In this document: positions 16,228-25,288 of the stretch, in pieces
Layout: each line of letters opens with the position of its first letter
Numbering within the stretch: the first letter of the stretch is position 1
Assembly (NCBI GenBank): GCA_016938135.1
Contig: JAFGVD010000003.1
Coordinates: 118,880 to 182,879, forward strand
DNA length: 64,000 nucleotides
Source: Coriobacteriia bacterium
GTDB lineage: Bacteria > Actinomycetota > Coriobacteriia > Anaerosomatales > Anaerosomataceae
Reading direction: 5' to 3'
Notes under the pieces: generated by a model
Told to the model about the DNA's origin: nothing
Database searches by the model: none
What the model saw: the letters and a program-made list of their open reading frames with translations, nothing else
Translations under genes and position numbers: made by a program

Positions 16228-16755
16228 ATGAACGTTAAGAAGGTCCTATTGGGGGTTCTTGCTTGCGTGCTGGTGTTGGGGATGCTGGGATGTCAGTCGG
16301 TGTCCGAGAAGATCGGCGAAGAAGTCGGCGAGGAGATCGCCGGTGGAGTGCTGGGTGGAGATGTCGAGGTCGACGGTGACTCGGTCACCGTGGAGACCGA
16401 GGACGGCAGCGTCACGATGTCCGGTTCAGAGGGCGAGCTTCCGGACGGTTTTCCGTCGGACTTCCCCATCTATGACGGCGTCGACATCGACTCTGTGTCT
16501 ACCATCGAGGGAGACAGCAGCACCGACTACTACATCAACCTGTACAGCGATGACAGTCCCAAAGATGTCTACGACTGGTACAAGTCCGAGCTCAGCAGCG
16601 CGGGTTGGAACATAGACAGTGACCTCTATATGGCTGAGAGTGGTGATGATTCCGCGATACTCTCGGTCACCAAGGGCACGTCGCAGGCGAGTATCGCTAT
16701 CGGCGTCGAGGGTGACAGCACGTCACTGGTGCTCATCGTGATGGACGGCAAGTAG
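16228..16755 (+). CDS. Secreted lipoprotein
   Basis: From ATG 16228 (GGGGAGGG upstream) the 175-residue product has a signal peptide ending LVLGMLGC, a lipobox, so it should be anchored on the outer face of the membrane. The mature part has an acidic stretch followed by a compact domain (FPSDFPIYDGVDI, SPKDVYDWYKSELSSAGWNI). This is the pattern of small actinobacterial lipoproteins with an NTF2/cystatin-like tail. No enzyme motif is visible. A strong terminator follows. Confidence 0.72.
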   Translation: MNVKKVLLGVLACVLVLGMLGCQSVSEKIGEEVGEEIAGGVLGGDVEVDGDSVTVETEDGSVTMSGSEGELPDGFPSDFPIYDGVDIDSVSTIEGDSSTDYYINLYSDDSPKDVYDWYKSELSSAGWNIDSDLYMAESGDDSAILSVTKGTSQASIAIGVEGDSTSLVLIVMDGK

Positions 16756-16773
16756 CAGCTGTCTGCATGTTGG

Positions 16774-16808
16774 ACGGTCCGGGGCCCGAACAAGGAGCTC
16801 CGGACCGT
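16774..16808 (+). terminator. Hairpin terminator after the lipoprotein gene
   Basis: ACGGTCCGG (16774-16782) pairs perfectly with CCGGACCGT (16800-16808) around a 17-base loop, followed by TTCTTGCTTTG. It separates the lipoprotein gene from purB. Confidence 0.65.
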
Positions 16809-16944
16809 TCTTGCTTTGTGCCCCAGTGGTGGCAAGGCATTCTGTGTCCCTTGTACGTGACCTGACCCGCCTCCTCGGCGATAATGTGCCTGCGGCCTAG
16901 CGGTCGCATGCACCCGTTCACTCACGTATTGAGGAGCCCCGCCG

Positions 16945-18258
16945 ATGATCCCTCGCTACTCCCGTCCTGAGATGGCCGCCATCTGGGAACTCGAGAACAA
17001 GTTCGAGATCTGGAAGGAGATCGAGGTGCTTGCCTGTGAGGCGCAGGCCGAACTCGGCGTGATCCCGCGAGATGACGCCGTTGCCATCCGTGAGCGCGCC
17101 GCTTTCGAAGTGGAGCGGATCGATGAGATCGAGCGCACCACCAACCATGATGTGATCGCGTTCCTCACCAACATGGCCGAGCACATCGGCGAACCCTCCA
17201 AATGGGTCCACTACGGCATGACCTCCAGTGACCTTGGCGACACGGCGCTTTGTTACCAGATGACGCAGGCCGTTGATATCCTCATTGCCGACGTCCGTCG
17301 CATCGGCGCTATCTGCAAGCGCCGCGCGTTCGAGACGCGCGACATGCTCTGCGTGGGCAGAACGCACGGCATCCACGCCGAGCCGATGACGATGGGCATG
17401 AAGTTCGGTCGCTGGGCGTGGGCCATGAAGCGCGCCGAGCAGCGCCTGGTCCGCACGCGCGAGATGGTCGCCGTGGGCGCGATCTCCGGCGCGGTGGGCA
17501 GCTACTCCAACATCGACCCCTTCGTGGAGACCTACGTCTGCGAGAAGTTGGGCCTGACGCCCGATCCGCTTTCCACCCAGGTCATCGCTCGCGATCGCCA
17601 CGCGCAGCTGCTCGCGGTGCTTGCCACCGTTGCCGCTTCTGCCGAGGAGATCGCCACGGAGGTGCGCGCGCTCCAGAAGTCGGACACGCTTGAGGCAGAA
17701 GAGCCGTTCGCCAAGGGCCAGAAGGGCTCCTCGGCCATGCCACACAAGCGCAATCCCATCACTGCCGAGCGCGTGTGCGGGCTTGCGCGGGTGGTCAAAG
17801 CGAACGCGCAGGTGGGTTTTGACAACGTTGCGCTCTGGCACGAACGTGATATCTCGCACTCCTCGGCAGAGCGCGTAGTGCTTGCCGATTCGACCATCGG
17901 GTTGGACTATCTGCTGGGCAAGCTCGAGTGGATCTTGGACGGGATGGTTCTTTATCCTAAGCGTATGGCGGCGAACCTGGAGGCGACTCGCGGTCTGATC
18001 TTCAGCAGCCGGGTGCTGCTGGCCCTGGTCGACTCGGGCATGTCGCGCGAGGACGCGTACGTTATCGTCCAGCGCAATGCCATGAAGGTCTGGGACGATG
18101 TCCAGAACGCCCGTGGCGGTGCCACCTACCGGGAGAACCTCGAGGCCGATGCAGAGTGTCCGCTGACTGCCGGCCAGATGGATGAGATATTCGACCCGTG
18201 GGCGTTTCTGGCGCGCGTGGGAACCGTTTTCGACAAGCTTGAGACCTGCGATTTCTAG
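16945..18258 (+). CDS. purB: Adenylosuccinate lyase
   Basis: This 437-residue enzyme of the fumarase/aspartase superfamily releases fumarate in two purine steps (SAICAR to AICAR, and adenylosuccinate to AMP). It has HYGMTSSDLGDTA, the GRTHGIHAEPMT block with the catalytic His, and the superfamily signature KGSSAMPHKRNP on the mobile loop. The length is normal for the short bacterial form. It lies 26 kb from the main purine cluster and is followed after 12 bases by a small membrane protein. Confidence 0.96.
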   Translation: MIPRYSRPEMAAIWELENKFEIWKEIEVLACEAQAELGVIPRDDAVAIRERAAFEVERIDEIERTTNHDVIAFLTNMAEHIGEPSKWVHYGMTSSDLGDTALCYQMTQAVDILIADVRRIGAICKRRAFETRDMLCVGRTHGIHAEPMTMGMKFGRWAWAMKRAEQRLVRTREMVAVGAISGAVGSYSNIDPFVETYVCEKLGLTPDPLSTQVIARDRHAQLLAVLATVAASAEEIATEVRALQKSDTLEAEEPFAKGQKGSSAMPHKRNPITAERVCGLARVVKANAQVGFDNVALWHERDISHSSAERVVLADSTIGLDYLLGKLEWILDGMVLYPKRMAANLEATRGLIFSSRVLLALVDSGMSREDAYVIVQRNAMKVWDDVQNARGGATYRENLEADAECPLTAGQMDEIFDPWAFLARVGTVFDKLETCDF

Positions 18259-18270
18259 GAGACCTGCACT

Positions 18271-18645
18271 ATGTCACTTGTCTGGATTGCGATCGCCGTT
18301 GTGCTCACGGGTTGGCTGCTGTTGCTGCTGACGAGTGCGAGCGCGGAGCTTCACACCCGTAGCGCCTTGCGCACCATCGTGATGGCGGTGTGGCTACTGA
18401 TCGTGGCCACCGGCTGGGGGGTGTTCGCGTACTTCGCCTACGGTGGCGTGCCGGGTGGGCTTGATGGTGTCTGGCAGTGGATCTTGGACCAGACGCTGGT
18501 GTCCCGGATCGCCATGTGGGTGGCGTTGCTGCCCTACATGCTAGGAGTGTGGATCTGGACCTTTGCCTGGGCGGTCTGGCAGAAGACCGCGGCGATCATC
18601 GCTCTGGCTGTCGCGACATTCGTGCTGTCGCTGAAGCGGCGCTAG
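18271..18645 (+). CDS. Small membrane protein downstream of purB
   Basis: This 124-residue protein has four predicted membrane helices (IAIAVVLTGWLLLLLTSAS; IVMAVWLLIVATGWGVFAYFAY; IAMWVALLPYMLGVWIWTFAW; AAIIALAVATFVLSL) and a basic end, LKRR. There is no family I recognise. It begins 12 bases after the purB stop and so is likely co-transcribed with it. The stop overlaps the convergent sortase gene by 4 bases. Small membrane proteins recur beside purine genes in this window. Confidence 0.65.
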   Translation: MSLVWIAIAVVLTGWLLLLLTSASAELHTRSALRTIVMAVWLLIVATGWGVFAYFAYGGVPGGLDGVWQWILDQTLVSRIAMWVALLPYMLGVWIWTFAWAVWQKTAAIIALAVATFVLSLKRR

Positions 18646-19247
18646 AAGACAGGCGTTGCTTCTATCACTGTTCGCTTGTTGCCGATGAAGCGCGGCACGC
18701 ACGTATAGAGAACGAGTCGCTCGTAGCCGGTGTTCTCAAGAGGCTCGACATCGTCAGGCCCTGTGGTGCTCACCGATGTCACCTCGTAGTCGTACTCCGT
18801 GCCCTCCCAGTACAAGATCACGACATCGCCGGGCTTGAGCTTGGAAAGCAGGGCGAACTTGCCTGCTTCACGGTGTCCTGCCAGCGTCGTCGTTCCACCC
18901 TCACCAGGTAGTTCCGTCTCGATGTGCCGATACGCGCCATCCCTCAGAGCCTGCCACTGGTTCTCATCAAAGACCGCCACATCCGCGCCGATCGCGGGAA
19001 TCACTACTCGTGAATCTGCGGGGAGCTCTTCGCTTTCAGGCGATTCGCCGCCACGCAGAAGCTTGCTTGGATATGGATAGCTGTCGTCCACCAGGCCCAC
19101 CGAGTAGGTGAGATCGGGCCAGTAGCGCCAGAGCGCCGTTCCGATCCCGGCAATCACGAGTATAAGGCCCAGAACCGCCAAGATATCACCTCGGCGATCA
19201 TGCTTTGCCGGCTTCGTGTCGTCAGTCTGTCTGCCTGTTTGGACCAT
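18642..19247 (-). CDS. Sortase, class D/E type
   Basis: This 201-residue protein has an N-terminal membrane anchor (ILAVLGLILVIAGIGTALW) and an extracellular sortase barrel. The catalytic triad is visible as His125 in TTLAGHR, Cys183 in VLYTC and Arg192 in GNKR. Sortases cleave a C-terminal sorting signal and link proteins to peptidoglycan or pili. I found no LPXTG-type substrate in this window; the CWB2 protein at 28 kb lacks one. Class is judged from the TLAGHR/TC wording only. Confidence 0.88.
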   Translation of the reverse strand: MVQTGRQTDDTKPAKHDRRGDILAVLGLILVIAGIGTALWRYWPDLTYSVGLVDDSYPYPSKLLRGGESPESEELPADSRVVIPAIGADVAVFDENQWQALRDGAYRHIETELPGEGGTTTLAGHREAGKFALLSKLKPGDVVILYWEGTEYDYEVTSVSTTGPDDVEPLENTGYERLVLYTCVPRFIGNKRTVIEATPVF

Positions 19248-19363
19248 GCATCCCTACTTGCAGTTTGCGGGCATCTTGCGCCTGTGGATGATAAGGGCAC
19301 CATCCAGAGGAGCCATCAGCATACCAATAGCGAACCGCGCAAATCGACGTTGCTCGCTGGGCT

Positions 19364-20125
19364 TCAGGGCGAAAGGTTGCCGCCGCATACAGGGCAGCCC
19401 TGCATCGCCAGGGGGCGTTCAAGCCCGCTTGTGGCGAGCAGCGCGTCATCTCTGAAGATCTCGTGCGTCGGGCCGTCGGCAGCGACGGTACCGTTGCTCA
19501 TGATGATGGTGCGATCACAAAGATCCAATGCGAGATCAAGGTCGTGCGTCGCAATGATCTTGGTGTGTTCGAAGGTGCCGAGAAGCTCTATCAGCCGGCG
19601 CCGTGCTTTGGGATCAAGATTAGAGGACGGCTCGTCCATCACAAGGACGTTCGGCCACATCGCGAGGACTGTCGCGATAGCTACAGCCCGTTTCTCGCCA
19701 CCGGAGAGCCGGTACGGCGGGCGATCTTTGAGCTTGAGCGCGTCCACCCGGGTGAGTGCTTCGGTGACGCGGGTATCGATCTCCTCGGCAGGCAGGCCAA
19801 GGTTGACCGGGCCGAAAGCGACGTCCTCGTAGACCGTGGGCATGAACAGCTGGTCGTCGGGGTCCTGGAACACCATCCCCACCGTCTTGCGGATGCCGGG
19901 GAGAGTGCCCTTGGTGACGGGGATGTCGCCGATACGCACGCTGCCTGAGGCGGGGGAGAGGAATCCGTTGAGGTGCATGAGCAAGGTGGACTTGCCGGCG
20001 CCGTTCGCTCCAACGATGGCCACGGACTCGCCGTGTGTGATCTCGAACGTTACTCCGTTCAGGGCGTCTGTGCCGTCCGGATAGGCGAAAGCAAGGTCGG
20101 TTACGGCGATGCTGTGATGGCTCAT
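19364..20125 (-). CDS. cbiO: Energy-coupling factor ATPase for cobalt/nickel (CbiO)
   Basis: This 253-residue ABC ATPase has Walker A GANGAGKST, Q-loop MVFQDPDDQLF (typical of the CbiO/EcfA group), signature LSGGEKRAVAIATVL, Walker B VLVMDEPSSNLD and switch His IIATHDLD. It ends in a short Cys pair (CPVCGG), which is an unusual tail. It is the last gene of the nikR-cbiQ-cbiO unit and overlaps cbiQ by 4 bases. It energises Ni2+/Co2+ uptake with CbiQ and the CbiM protein encoded at 25.4 kb. Confidence 0.92.
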   Translation of the reverse strand: MSHHSIAVTDLAFAYPDGTDALNGVTFEITHGESVAIVGANGAGKSTLLMHLNGFLSPASGSVRIGDIPVTKGTLPGIRKTVGMVFQDPDDQLFMPTVYEDVAFGPVNLGLPAEEIDTRVTEALTRVDALKLKDRPPYRLSGGEKRAVAIATVLAMWPNVLVMDEPSSNLDPKARRRLIELLGTFEHTKIIATHDLDLALDLCDRTIIMSNGTVAADGPTHEIFRDDALLATSGLERPLAMQGCPVCGGNLSP

Positions 20126-20934
20126 GTGATCAACCCCGTGACGAAGTGGCCTACCAGGAGCGGGACGTTGTAGAGACGGAAGAGCACGAATGCTGCCGAC
20201 CAGCCGAGCGTGAACGTCACATCACGGCCCGTGAGCCGCAATGTGCGCATCACACGCACGTGGCCGTCGAAGCCGCGGCACTGCATGGCAAGGTACACCC
20301 GCTGCGCCCGGTCGTAGGTGCGCAACAGCAACTGTCCCAGCATCTGACCATAGACGTGCATGCCCATTCCATGGCTGCCGAAGGAGCGCAGCGCCCGGGC
20401 GCGCGACATGCGCATCGCCTCTTCACCTAGAACGAAGATGTAGCGGTACAAGAACAGTAGCTGGGTGGCGAACACGTCCGGGGCCCCCAGGCGCTCGATG
20501 GCCATGCAAACACCCATCATGCCGGTGGTGCCGATGAGCACGAGTGCCGCCGAGGTGGTCAGCAGGAAGCGACCGATTATGGAAGCGTAAGAAACCCATC
20601 CGCCGGATATCCCTATGTCGCCCAGGTACATGATGACGTCGCGGTCCAACCAGGGGTTGAACATCCCGATGAATATGGCGAACGGCGCGACAGCTACCAG
20701 TTTGCGTGCCAGGAACCTGAGGGGCAGACGGCCCTCGCTTGCCATGGCGATAGGGAAGAGCGCGAACGGCACCATACCCAGAATGCTGTACTTGCTGAAG
20801 GAGACGACGCAGACCAGGAACACCAGCGTGGTGAGCACTTTGGCGCGAGGGTCAAGGCGGTGCACCGGCGTGTCTTGGGAAGCTAGCCTGTCCAGCTGTC
20901 CCAATTCGTAGAGTCCTGTTTCGAGGGAGGCCAT
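20122..20934 (-). CDS. cbiQ: Energy-coupling factor transmembrane T component (CbiQ)
   Basis: This 270-residue protein has about six membrane helices, HRLDPRAKVLTTLVFLV at the start of the core and the cytoplasmic coupling helices SRARALRSFG and YDRAQRVYLAMQCRGFDG, which contain the paired Ala-Arg-Gly-type motifs that dock on the ATPase. It is the CbiQ/NikQ scaffold linking the CbiM substrate-binding protein to CbiO. It begins 5 bases after nikR, which argues for nickel-responsive expression. Confidence 0.92.
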   Translation of the reverse strand: MASLETGLYELGQLDRLASQDTPVHRLDPRAKVLTTLVFLVCVVSFSKYSILGMVPFALFPIAMASEGRLPLRFLARKLVAVAPFAIFIGMFNPWLDRDVIMYLGDIGISGGWVSYASIIGRFLLTTSAALVLIGTTGMMGVCMAIERLGAPDVFATQLLFLYRYIFVLGEEAMRMSRARALRSFGSHGMGMHVYGQMLGQLLLRTYDRAQRVYLAMQCRGFDGHVRVMRTLRLTGRDVTFTLGWSAAFVLFRLYNVPLLVGHFVTGLIT

Positions 20935-20939
20935 ACGTG

Positions 20940-21359
20940 CTAGACGAGGCCGTCGCCGGTGGTGCTGGCCACGAACTTGCCGTGTTTCACGCCTTTGGTG
21001 CCGATGAGTTCATCGGCGATCCTCTTGATCTCACGCGCCGGGCCGCGGAGTACGACCACCTCAAGGCAGTGATGCGCATCCATATGTATGTGCAGCGTTG
21101 AGACGATGACCTCATGGTGGGAGTGCTGGTGTTCGGTGAGCTTGTCGCCAAGGTCGCTGGAGTGGTGGTCGTAGACCAGGGTCACCGTGCCCACGGCTTC
21201 CTCATCGCCCGCCGCCCACTGCTCTTCGACAAGGGCATTGCGGATGAGATCTCGCACCGCTTCCGAGCGGTTGACGTATCCCTTCTCGGCGATCAGGGCG
21301 TCAAAACGGTCGAGGAGACGTTCATCGGCTGAGATTCCAAAGCGGACCACTTCGGGCAT
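20940..21359 (-). CDS. nikR: Nickel-responsive regulator NikR
   Basis: This 139-residue protein has an N-terminal ribbon-helix-helix ([35 protein letters not shown]) and a C-terminal ACT-like nickel domain. The high-affinity Ni ligands are visible as His79, His90, His92 and Cys98 ([13 protein letters not shown]). It represses nickel uptake genes when nickel is plentiful. Here it heads the cbiQ-cbiO unit and lies divergent to fmdE, with NikR-like half-sites near both fmdE and cbiM. Confidence 0.93.
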   Translation of the reverse strand: MPEVVRFGISADERLLDRFDALIAEKGYVNRSEAVRDLIRNALVEEQWAAGDEEAVGTVTLVYDHHSSDLGDKLTEHQHSHHEVIVSTLHIHMDAHHCLEVVVLRGPAREIKRIADELIGTKGVKHGKFVASTTGDGLV

Positions 21360-21497
21360 CTGGACCCCTTTCTTGCTCGCTGCGTGCTACGGAACCGCCC
21401 TTTGGATAGCACTTCTGACACATCACTTGCGCAGTGTGTGCGAATTGCGGCAATGCGCTTGACGTGCGGTTTTGCTGGCCTTACGGTCACTCGAACA

Positions 21498-21525
21498 GTA
21501 GCACGAATTTTGGACACGTAACACC
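21498..21525. promoter_or_regulatory. NikR-like half-sites upstream of fmdE
   Basis: GTAGCACG (21498-21505) is followed at exactly 20 bases by GTAACACC (21518-21525; 6 of 8 positions match). Related half-sites CGTGCTAC (21383-21390) and ATAGCACT (21406-21413) sit closer to nikR. The same octamer forms the better site before cbiM. This suggests that NikR controls both the nikR unit and the fmdE importer unit. Confidence 0.45.
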
Positions 21526-21584
21526 AACAACACCAACACGGGCAGGGGGTCTGGCCCACACGGTGTTCCAACGGAGGGGGATCT

Positions 21585-22265
21585 ATGGGCGAAACCGGTC
21601 GCGCATCAATGGCCACGGCTTCAATGCAGCTTGCAGAGTCGGTTCGCCAGCGTATTCCGGACGATCTGGCGGCGGCCATCGACTTCCACGGGCACTTCTG
21701 CCCCGGACTGACGATTGGCTACCGGGCGGCGGTCATCGCGATGGATCGGCTGGGAGTGCAACGTGGCTCTGATGAGCAGCTGCTGGGCATAGTGGAGACC
21801 GATGCGTGCGGCGTGGATGCCTTTCAGTTCATGACGGGCTGTACGCTGGGCAAGGGCAACCTCATCTACAAGGACTATGGCAAGCAGGCATTCACCCTGG
21901 TGCGTCGATCCGACGGCCGCGCAATACGCGTGGTCTTGCGGCCCAACGGATTGCAGAGCGATGACGCCGCCGAGAAGCTACGTCGTCTTGTAGCGACAGG
22001 CGAGGCTTCAGCGGCCGAACAGACTGCATTCTGGGACGGCCATATCAACAAGGCTCTCCGACTGCTGGATGAGCCGGAGGAGCTCTTTGGAGCTGTGAGC
22101 GAGGTCGAGGTGGACGTTCCCCCGGCCGCTCAACATTTCTCTTCGGTGATCTGTGCGGTATGCGGTGAGGCTGTCATGGAGCCGCGCAGCCGTCTCCGTG
22201 ACGGCGAACCGTGCTGCATACCCTGTTCGAACAGCTACGGACGTGCGTGGGAGATCAACGGCTGA
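21585..22265 (+). CDS. FmdE family metal-associated protein
   Basis: This 226-residue protein starts with ATG after GGAGGGGG. It has DFHGHFCPGL (His35, His37, Cys39), IVETDACGVDAFQ and TGCTLGKGNL, the core of the FmdE domain. A C-terminal Cys4 zinc-ribbon (CAVCGE, then CCIPCS) follows. FmdE was named from a formylmethanofuran dehydrogenase operon but is widespread beside metal transporters, where it is thought to bind metal or cofactor. Here it opens a unit with a FecBCD-type importer inside the nickel region. Confidence 0.85.
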   Translation: MGETGRASMATASMQLAESVRQRIPDDLAAAIDFHGHFCPGLTIGYRAAVIAMDRLGVQRGSDEQLLGIVETDACGVDAFQFMTGCTLGKGNLIYKDYGKQAFTLVRRSDGRAIRVVLRPNGLQSDDAAEKLRRLVATGEASAAEQTAFWDGHINKALRLLDEPEELFGAVSEVEVDVPPAAQHFSSVICAVCGEAVMEPRSRLRDGEPCCIPCSNSYGRAWEING

Positions 22266-22305
22266 CCGGTATGACCGCCCTTTGACGTGCTATCTGGAGG
22301 TTCAT

Positions 22306-23421
22306 GTGAAACGCCTCGTGGTTGCCGCCCTGACGGCCTTGCTCATGGCATCGCTTGTACTGACCGGTTGTACCGTTGCACAGACCGCAGGGGAGAGCGG
22401 TGCGGACCCGTCGCCGCAGACGGTGACGGACCTCGCCGGCAGAGAGGTGGAGGTTCCGGAGTCGGTGGAGCGGGTGGTGGCCATCGGGTCGGGCGCGCTC
22501 CGCTTGGTGGTGTATGCCGGCGGGGCGGACAAGGTCGTCGGCATAGAAGAGATAGAGAGCAAGCCTCCGATCTCGCGCCCCTATCTCCTGGCCAATCCGC
22601 ACTTGTTTGAACTGCCGGTCATTGGAGTGGGTGGTCCAGATTCCGCTCCGGACGCCGAACGTATCCTGGGCGTCGATGCGGATGTGATCTTCGTAGCTCA
22701 GTTCGCGGATGCGAATGCTGCTGATGAGCTTGCCGCCAAGACCGGTGTACCGGTGTATGTGCTCAGCTACGGCGATGTGGGTACCTTCGGCGAGCCGCTG
22801 TTCGAGTCAATCGACGTCGTCGGGGAGGTGCTTGATACCCGGGAGCGTGCCGCGGAGGTCTCGGCGTATCTGCGAGACACGATGGCCGATCTGTCTGCGC
22901 GCACGGCCGACGTTGATGACGATGACAAGGCGACCGCTTTCGTGGGTGCACTCGGTTACAAAGGTCTGCATGGCCTGGAGAGCACACAGGCGGAGTACCC
23001 GCCGTTTGAGGCGATCGGTGCGCTCAATGTGGCCGAAGGGTTGGGCTCCGGCACATTCATGATCGACAAAGAGAAGCTCGTGGAGTGGGACCCGGACTGT
23101 CTGTTCGTGGATCGCAGCGGACTGGGGCTCGTGCTACAAGACGTCGCCGTGAATCGTCCTCTCTACGAGAGCATGACCGCCGTCGCTCAAGGGAGGGTCT
23201 ACGGGCAGTTGCCATTCAACAACTACTGGACCAACGTCGAGATCGCCCTGGCGGATGCCTACTATGCAGGGTCGGTGCTGTTTCCCCGGCAGTTCGCGGA
23301 TGTCGACCCTGCAGCCAAGGCCGACGAGCTCGCGACGTTTCTGGTCGGCGGTCCCGTATATGACGCCTTGGTCGAGGTCCACGGCGGCGGTTTTGGCCCC
23401 GTCGCCCTTCTTGGAGAGTAG
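22306..23421 (+). CDS. Substrate-binding lipoprotein of a FecB/TroA-like ABC importer
   Basis: GTG 22306 (TGGAGG upstream) gives a 371-residue protein with a lipoprotein signal ending LVLTGC. The mature domain has TVTDLAGREVEVPESVERVVAIGSG, the opening of class III (TroA/BtuF/FepB) binding proteins, and a long connecting helix. The family binds ferric siderophores, haem, B12 or metal chelates. The nickel context makes a nickel or corrinoid complex the leading guess, but nothing in the sequence fixes the ligand. It lies six bases before the permease gene. Confidence 0.87.
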   Translation: MKRLVVAALTALLMASLVLTGCTVAQTAGESGADPSPQTVTDLAGREVEVPESVERVVAIGSGALRLVVYAGGADKVVGIEEIESKPPISRPYLLANPHLFELPVIGVGGPDSAPDAERILGVDADVIFVAQFADANAADELAAKTGVPVYVLSYGDVGTFGEPLFESIDVVGEVLDTRERAAEVSAYLRDTMADLSARTADVDDDDKATAFVGALGYKGLHGLESTQAEYPPFEAIGALNVAEGLGSGTFMIDKEKLVEWDPDCLFVDRSGLGLVLQDVAVNRPLYESMTAVAQGRVYGQLPFNNYWTNVEIALADAYYAGSVLFPRQFADVDPAAKADELATFLVGGPVYDALVEVHGGGFGPVALLGE

Positions 23422-23427
23422 GGCGCT

Positions 23428-24492
23428 ATGTCGCAGGTGCCCTACAGGGAGTACTATGCGCAGCACACTCGTCGCAAGATGCTGCTGCTTGTCGCACTTG
23501 TGATGACCACTGCGGTTTTCGCAGTTGTCGCAGTCCGGGTGGGCGCGGTGGGTCTGTCCACCGGTGAAGTGCTTCGCAGCCTCGTTGGTCTTTCCGAGAA
23601 GGCCAGTTCCGCAATCGTGTGGAACGTGCGATTGCCCCGCGTTGCGACAGCCGTTGTCGCGGGTGCGGGCCTGGCTGTTGCGGGGGCGGTCATGCAAAGC
23701 GTGCTGCGCAACCCCCTGGCTTCACCGTTCACGCTCGGCATTTCTCAGGGTGCCGCATTCGGCGCGGCTGTTGCCATCGTAGGGCTGGGCGCCGGTGTCA
23801 CGGGTAGTGCGTCGGCTGATGCGGTCAGGGTCATGGACGCATGGTCGGTGGCGGGGTGTGCGTTCGCGGGTTCCATGGTGGCGACGCTGACTATCGTGGC
23901 GTTTTCCAAGTACCGGGGGGTCTCGCCGCAGACGATGGTCCTGGCCGGCGTCGCCCTCGGCTCGTTGTTCTCGGCGGGTACCGTGTTGCTCCAGTACTTC
24001 GCCGAAGACGCCAAGGTCGCGGCGGTCGTCTTCTGGACGTTCGGCGATCTGGGTCGTGCGTCATGGCGGGACGTGGCGATCATGGCTACCACGACCGTGC
24101 TGGGCAGCGCGTACTTCATGTGGCATCGCTGGGACTATAACGCGATGGAGGCGGGTAGCGAATCGGCACGCGGACTGGGAGTGAATGTCGACCGGATGCG
24201 GCTTACAGGGATGTTCGTGGCTTCGCTTGTAACCGCCACTGTCGTTGCCTTTCTCGGCATCATCGGGTTCATCGGGCTCGTGGGCCCTCACATGGTCAGA
24301 CGTGTGATAGGAAGCGACCATCGCTTCTTGTTGCCTGCATCAGTGGCCGCCGGTGCGTTGCTCTTGCTCGTATCCGACACGCTTGCCCGTGTCGTTGTAT
24401 CCCCGGTCGTGTTGCCCGTGGGCGCTATCACTTCTTTGCTGGGCGCCCCGCTGTTTCTGTATCTCCTCACGGGAAGGGGGAGCTTGCGATGA
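23428..24492 (+). CDS. FecCD-type ABC importer permease
   Basis: This 354-residue protein has about ten membrane helices, with the family blocks RLPRVATAVVAGAGLAVAGAVMQ, NPLASPFTLGISQGAAFGA and a coupling region IIGFIGLVGPHMVRRVIGSDHR. These belong to the BtuC/FecC/FhuB group of type II importers. It overlaps the downstream ATPase start (ATGA). As a homodimer it would form the channel for the ligand delivered by the lipoprotein upstream. Confidence 0.92.
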   Translation: MSQVPYREYYAQHTRRKMLLLVALVMTTAVFAVVAVRVGAVGLSTGEVLRSLVGLSEKASSAIVWNVRLPRVATAVVAGAGLAVAGAVMQSVLRNPLASPFTLGISQGAAFGAAVAIVGLGAGVTGSASADAVRVMDAWSVAGCAFAGSMVATLTIVAFSKYRGVSPQTMVLAGVALGSLFSAGTVLLQYFAEDAKVAAVVFWTFGDLGRASWRDVAIMATTTVLGSAYFMWHRWDYNAMEAGSESARGLGVNVDRMRLTGMFVASLVTATVVAFLGIIGFIGLVGPHMVRRVIGSDHRFLLPASVAAGALLLLVSDTLARVVVSPVVLPVGAITSLLGAPLFLYLLTGRGSLR

Positions 24493-25241
24493 TCTTGCGA
24501 GTTGACGGTATGAGGTTTGGATACGCAAGTACGCCCGTGTTGTCGGGAGTCGGTTTTGCAGTGGCCCCCGGCGAGTTCATGGCGGTTCTGGGGAACAACG
24601 GAGCCGGGAAGTCCACCCTGCTGAAGTGCATCAATCGCATTTTGCGTCCCAACGACGGAGCGGTGCTGCTTGACGATGCCGATACGAAGCGGCTTGGGCG
24701 CGTCGAGCTTGCCCGGCAGGTGGGCTACGTTCCGCAGCGCATGGAGTCCTCGCGCATGACCGTGTATGACACCGTGCTGCTGGGAAGGCGTCCGCATATC
24801 GAGTGGGACGCAGGCAGGCGGGACTACGAGGTGACCGAGCGTGTCATCGATCAGCTCGGTCTGGGACACATAGCGCTCCGCACCATCGACGAGCTCTCAG
24901 GAGGCGAGCTGCAGAAGACGGCGATCGCGAGGGCGCTGGCACAAGAACCCCGCGTGCTCCTCTTAGACGAGCCGACCTCAAGTCTTGATCTGCGCAATCA
25001 GCTGGACGTACTGGGTACCGTCCGTCGTGTCACGCGTGAGCATGGAGTCGCGGTGGTGGCGGTGATGCATGACCTGAACCTGGCGCTTCGCTTCGCTGAT
25101 CGTTTCTGCTTCCTGTCCGAAGGCGTGGTGCATGCATGTGGCGGCCCGGAGGTGGTGACCCCACATGTGGTGTCTGCTGTCTACGGGGTGGATGTGGCGG
25201 TGACATCGGTGAACGACGTGGCTGTGGTCGTACCGCTGTAG
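24489..25241 (+). CDS. FepC/BtuD-type ABC importer ATPase
   Basis: This 250-residue ATPase has Walker A GNNGAGKST, Q-loop GYVPQRMESSRMTVYDTVLLGRRPHI (typical of FepC), signature LSGGELQKTAIARAL, Walker B VLLLDEPTSSLDLRNQ and switch VMHDLN. It completes a three-component importer with the lipoprotein and permease. A NikR-like operator region follows before cbiM, so the unit probably ends here. Confidence 0.92.
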   Translation: MILRVDGMRFGYASTPVLSGVGFAVAPGEFMAVLGNNGAGKSTLLKCINRILRPNDGAVLLDDADTKRLGRVELARQVGYVPQRMESSRMTVYDTVLLGRRPHIEWDAGRRDYEVTERVIDQLGLGHIALRTIDELSGGELQKTAIARALAQEPRVLLLDEPTSSLDLRNQLDVLGTVRRVTREHGVAVVAVMHDLNLALRFADRFCFLSEGVVHACGGPEVVTPHVVSAVYGVDVAVTSVNDVAVVVPL

Positions 25242-25288
25242 CTCCCCGGTTGACGAGCGTCCGGCGATGCCATACGGTTCTCACAGGA

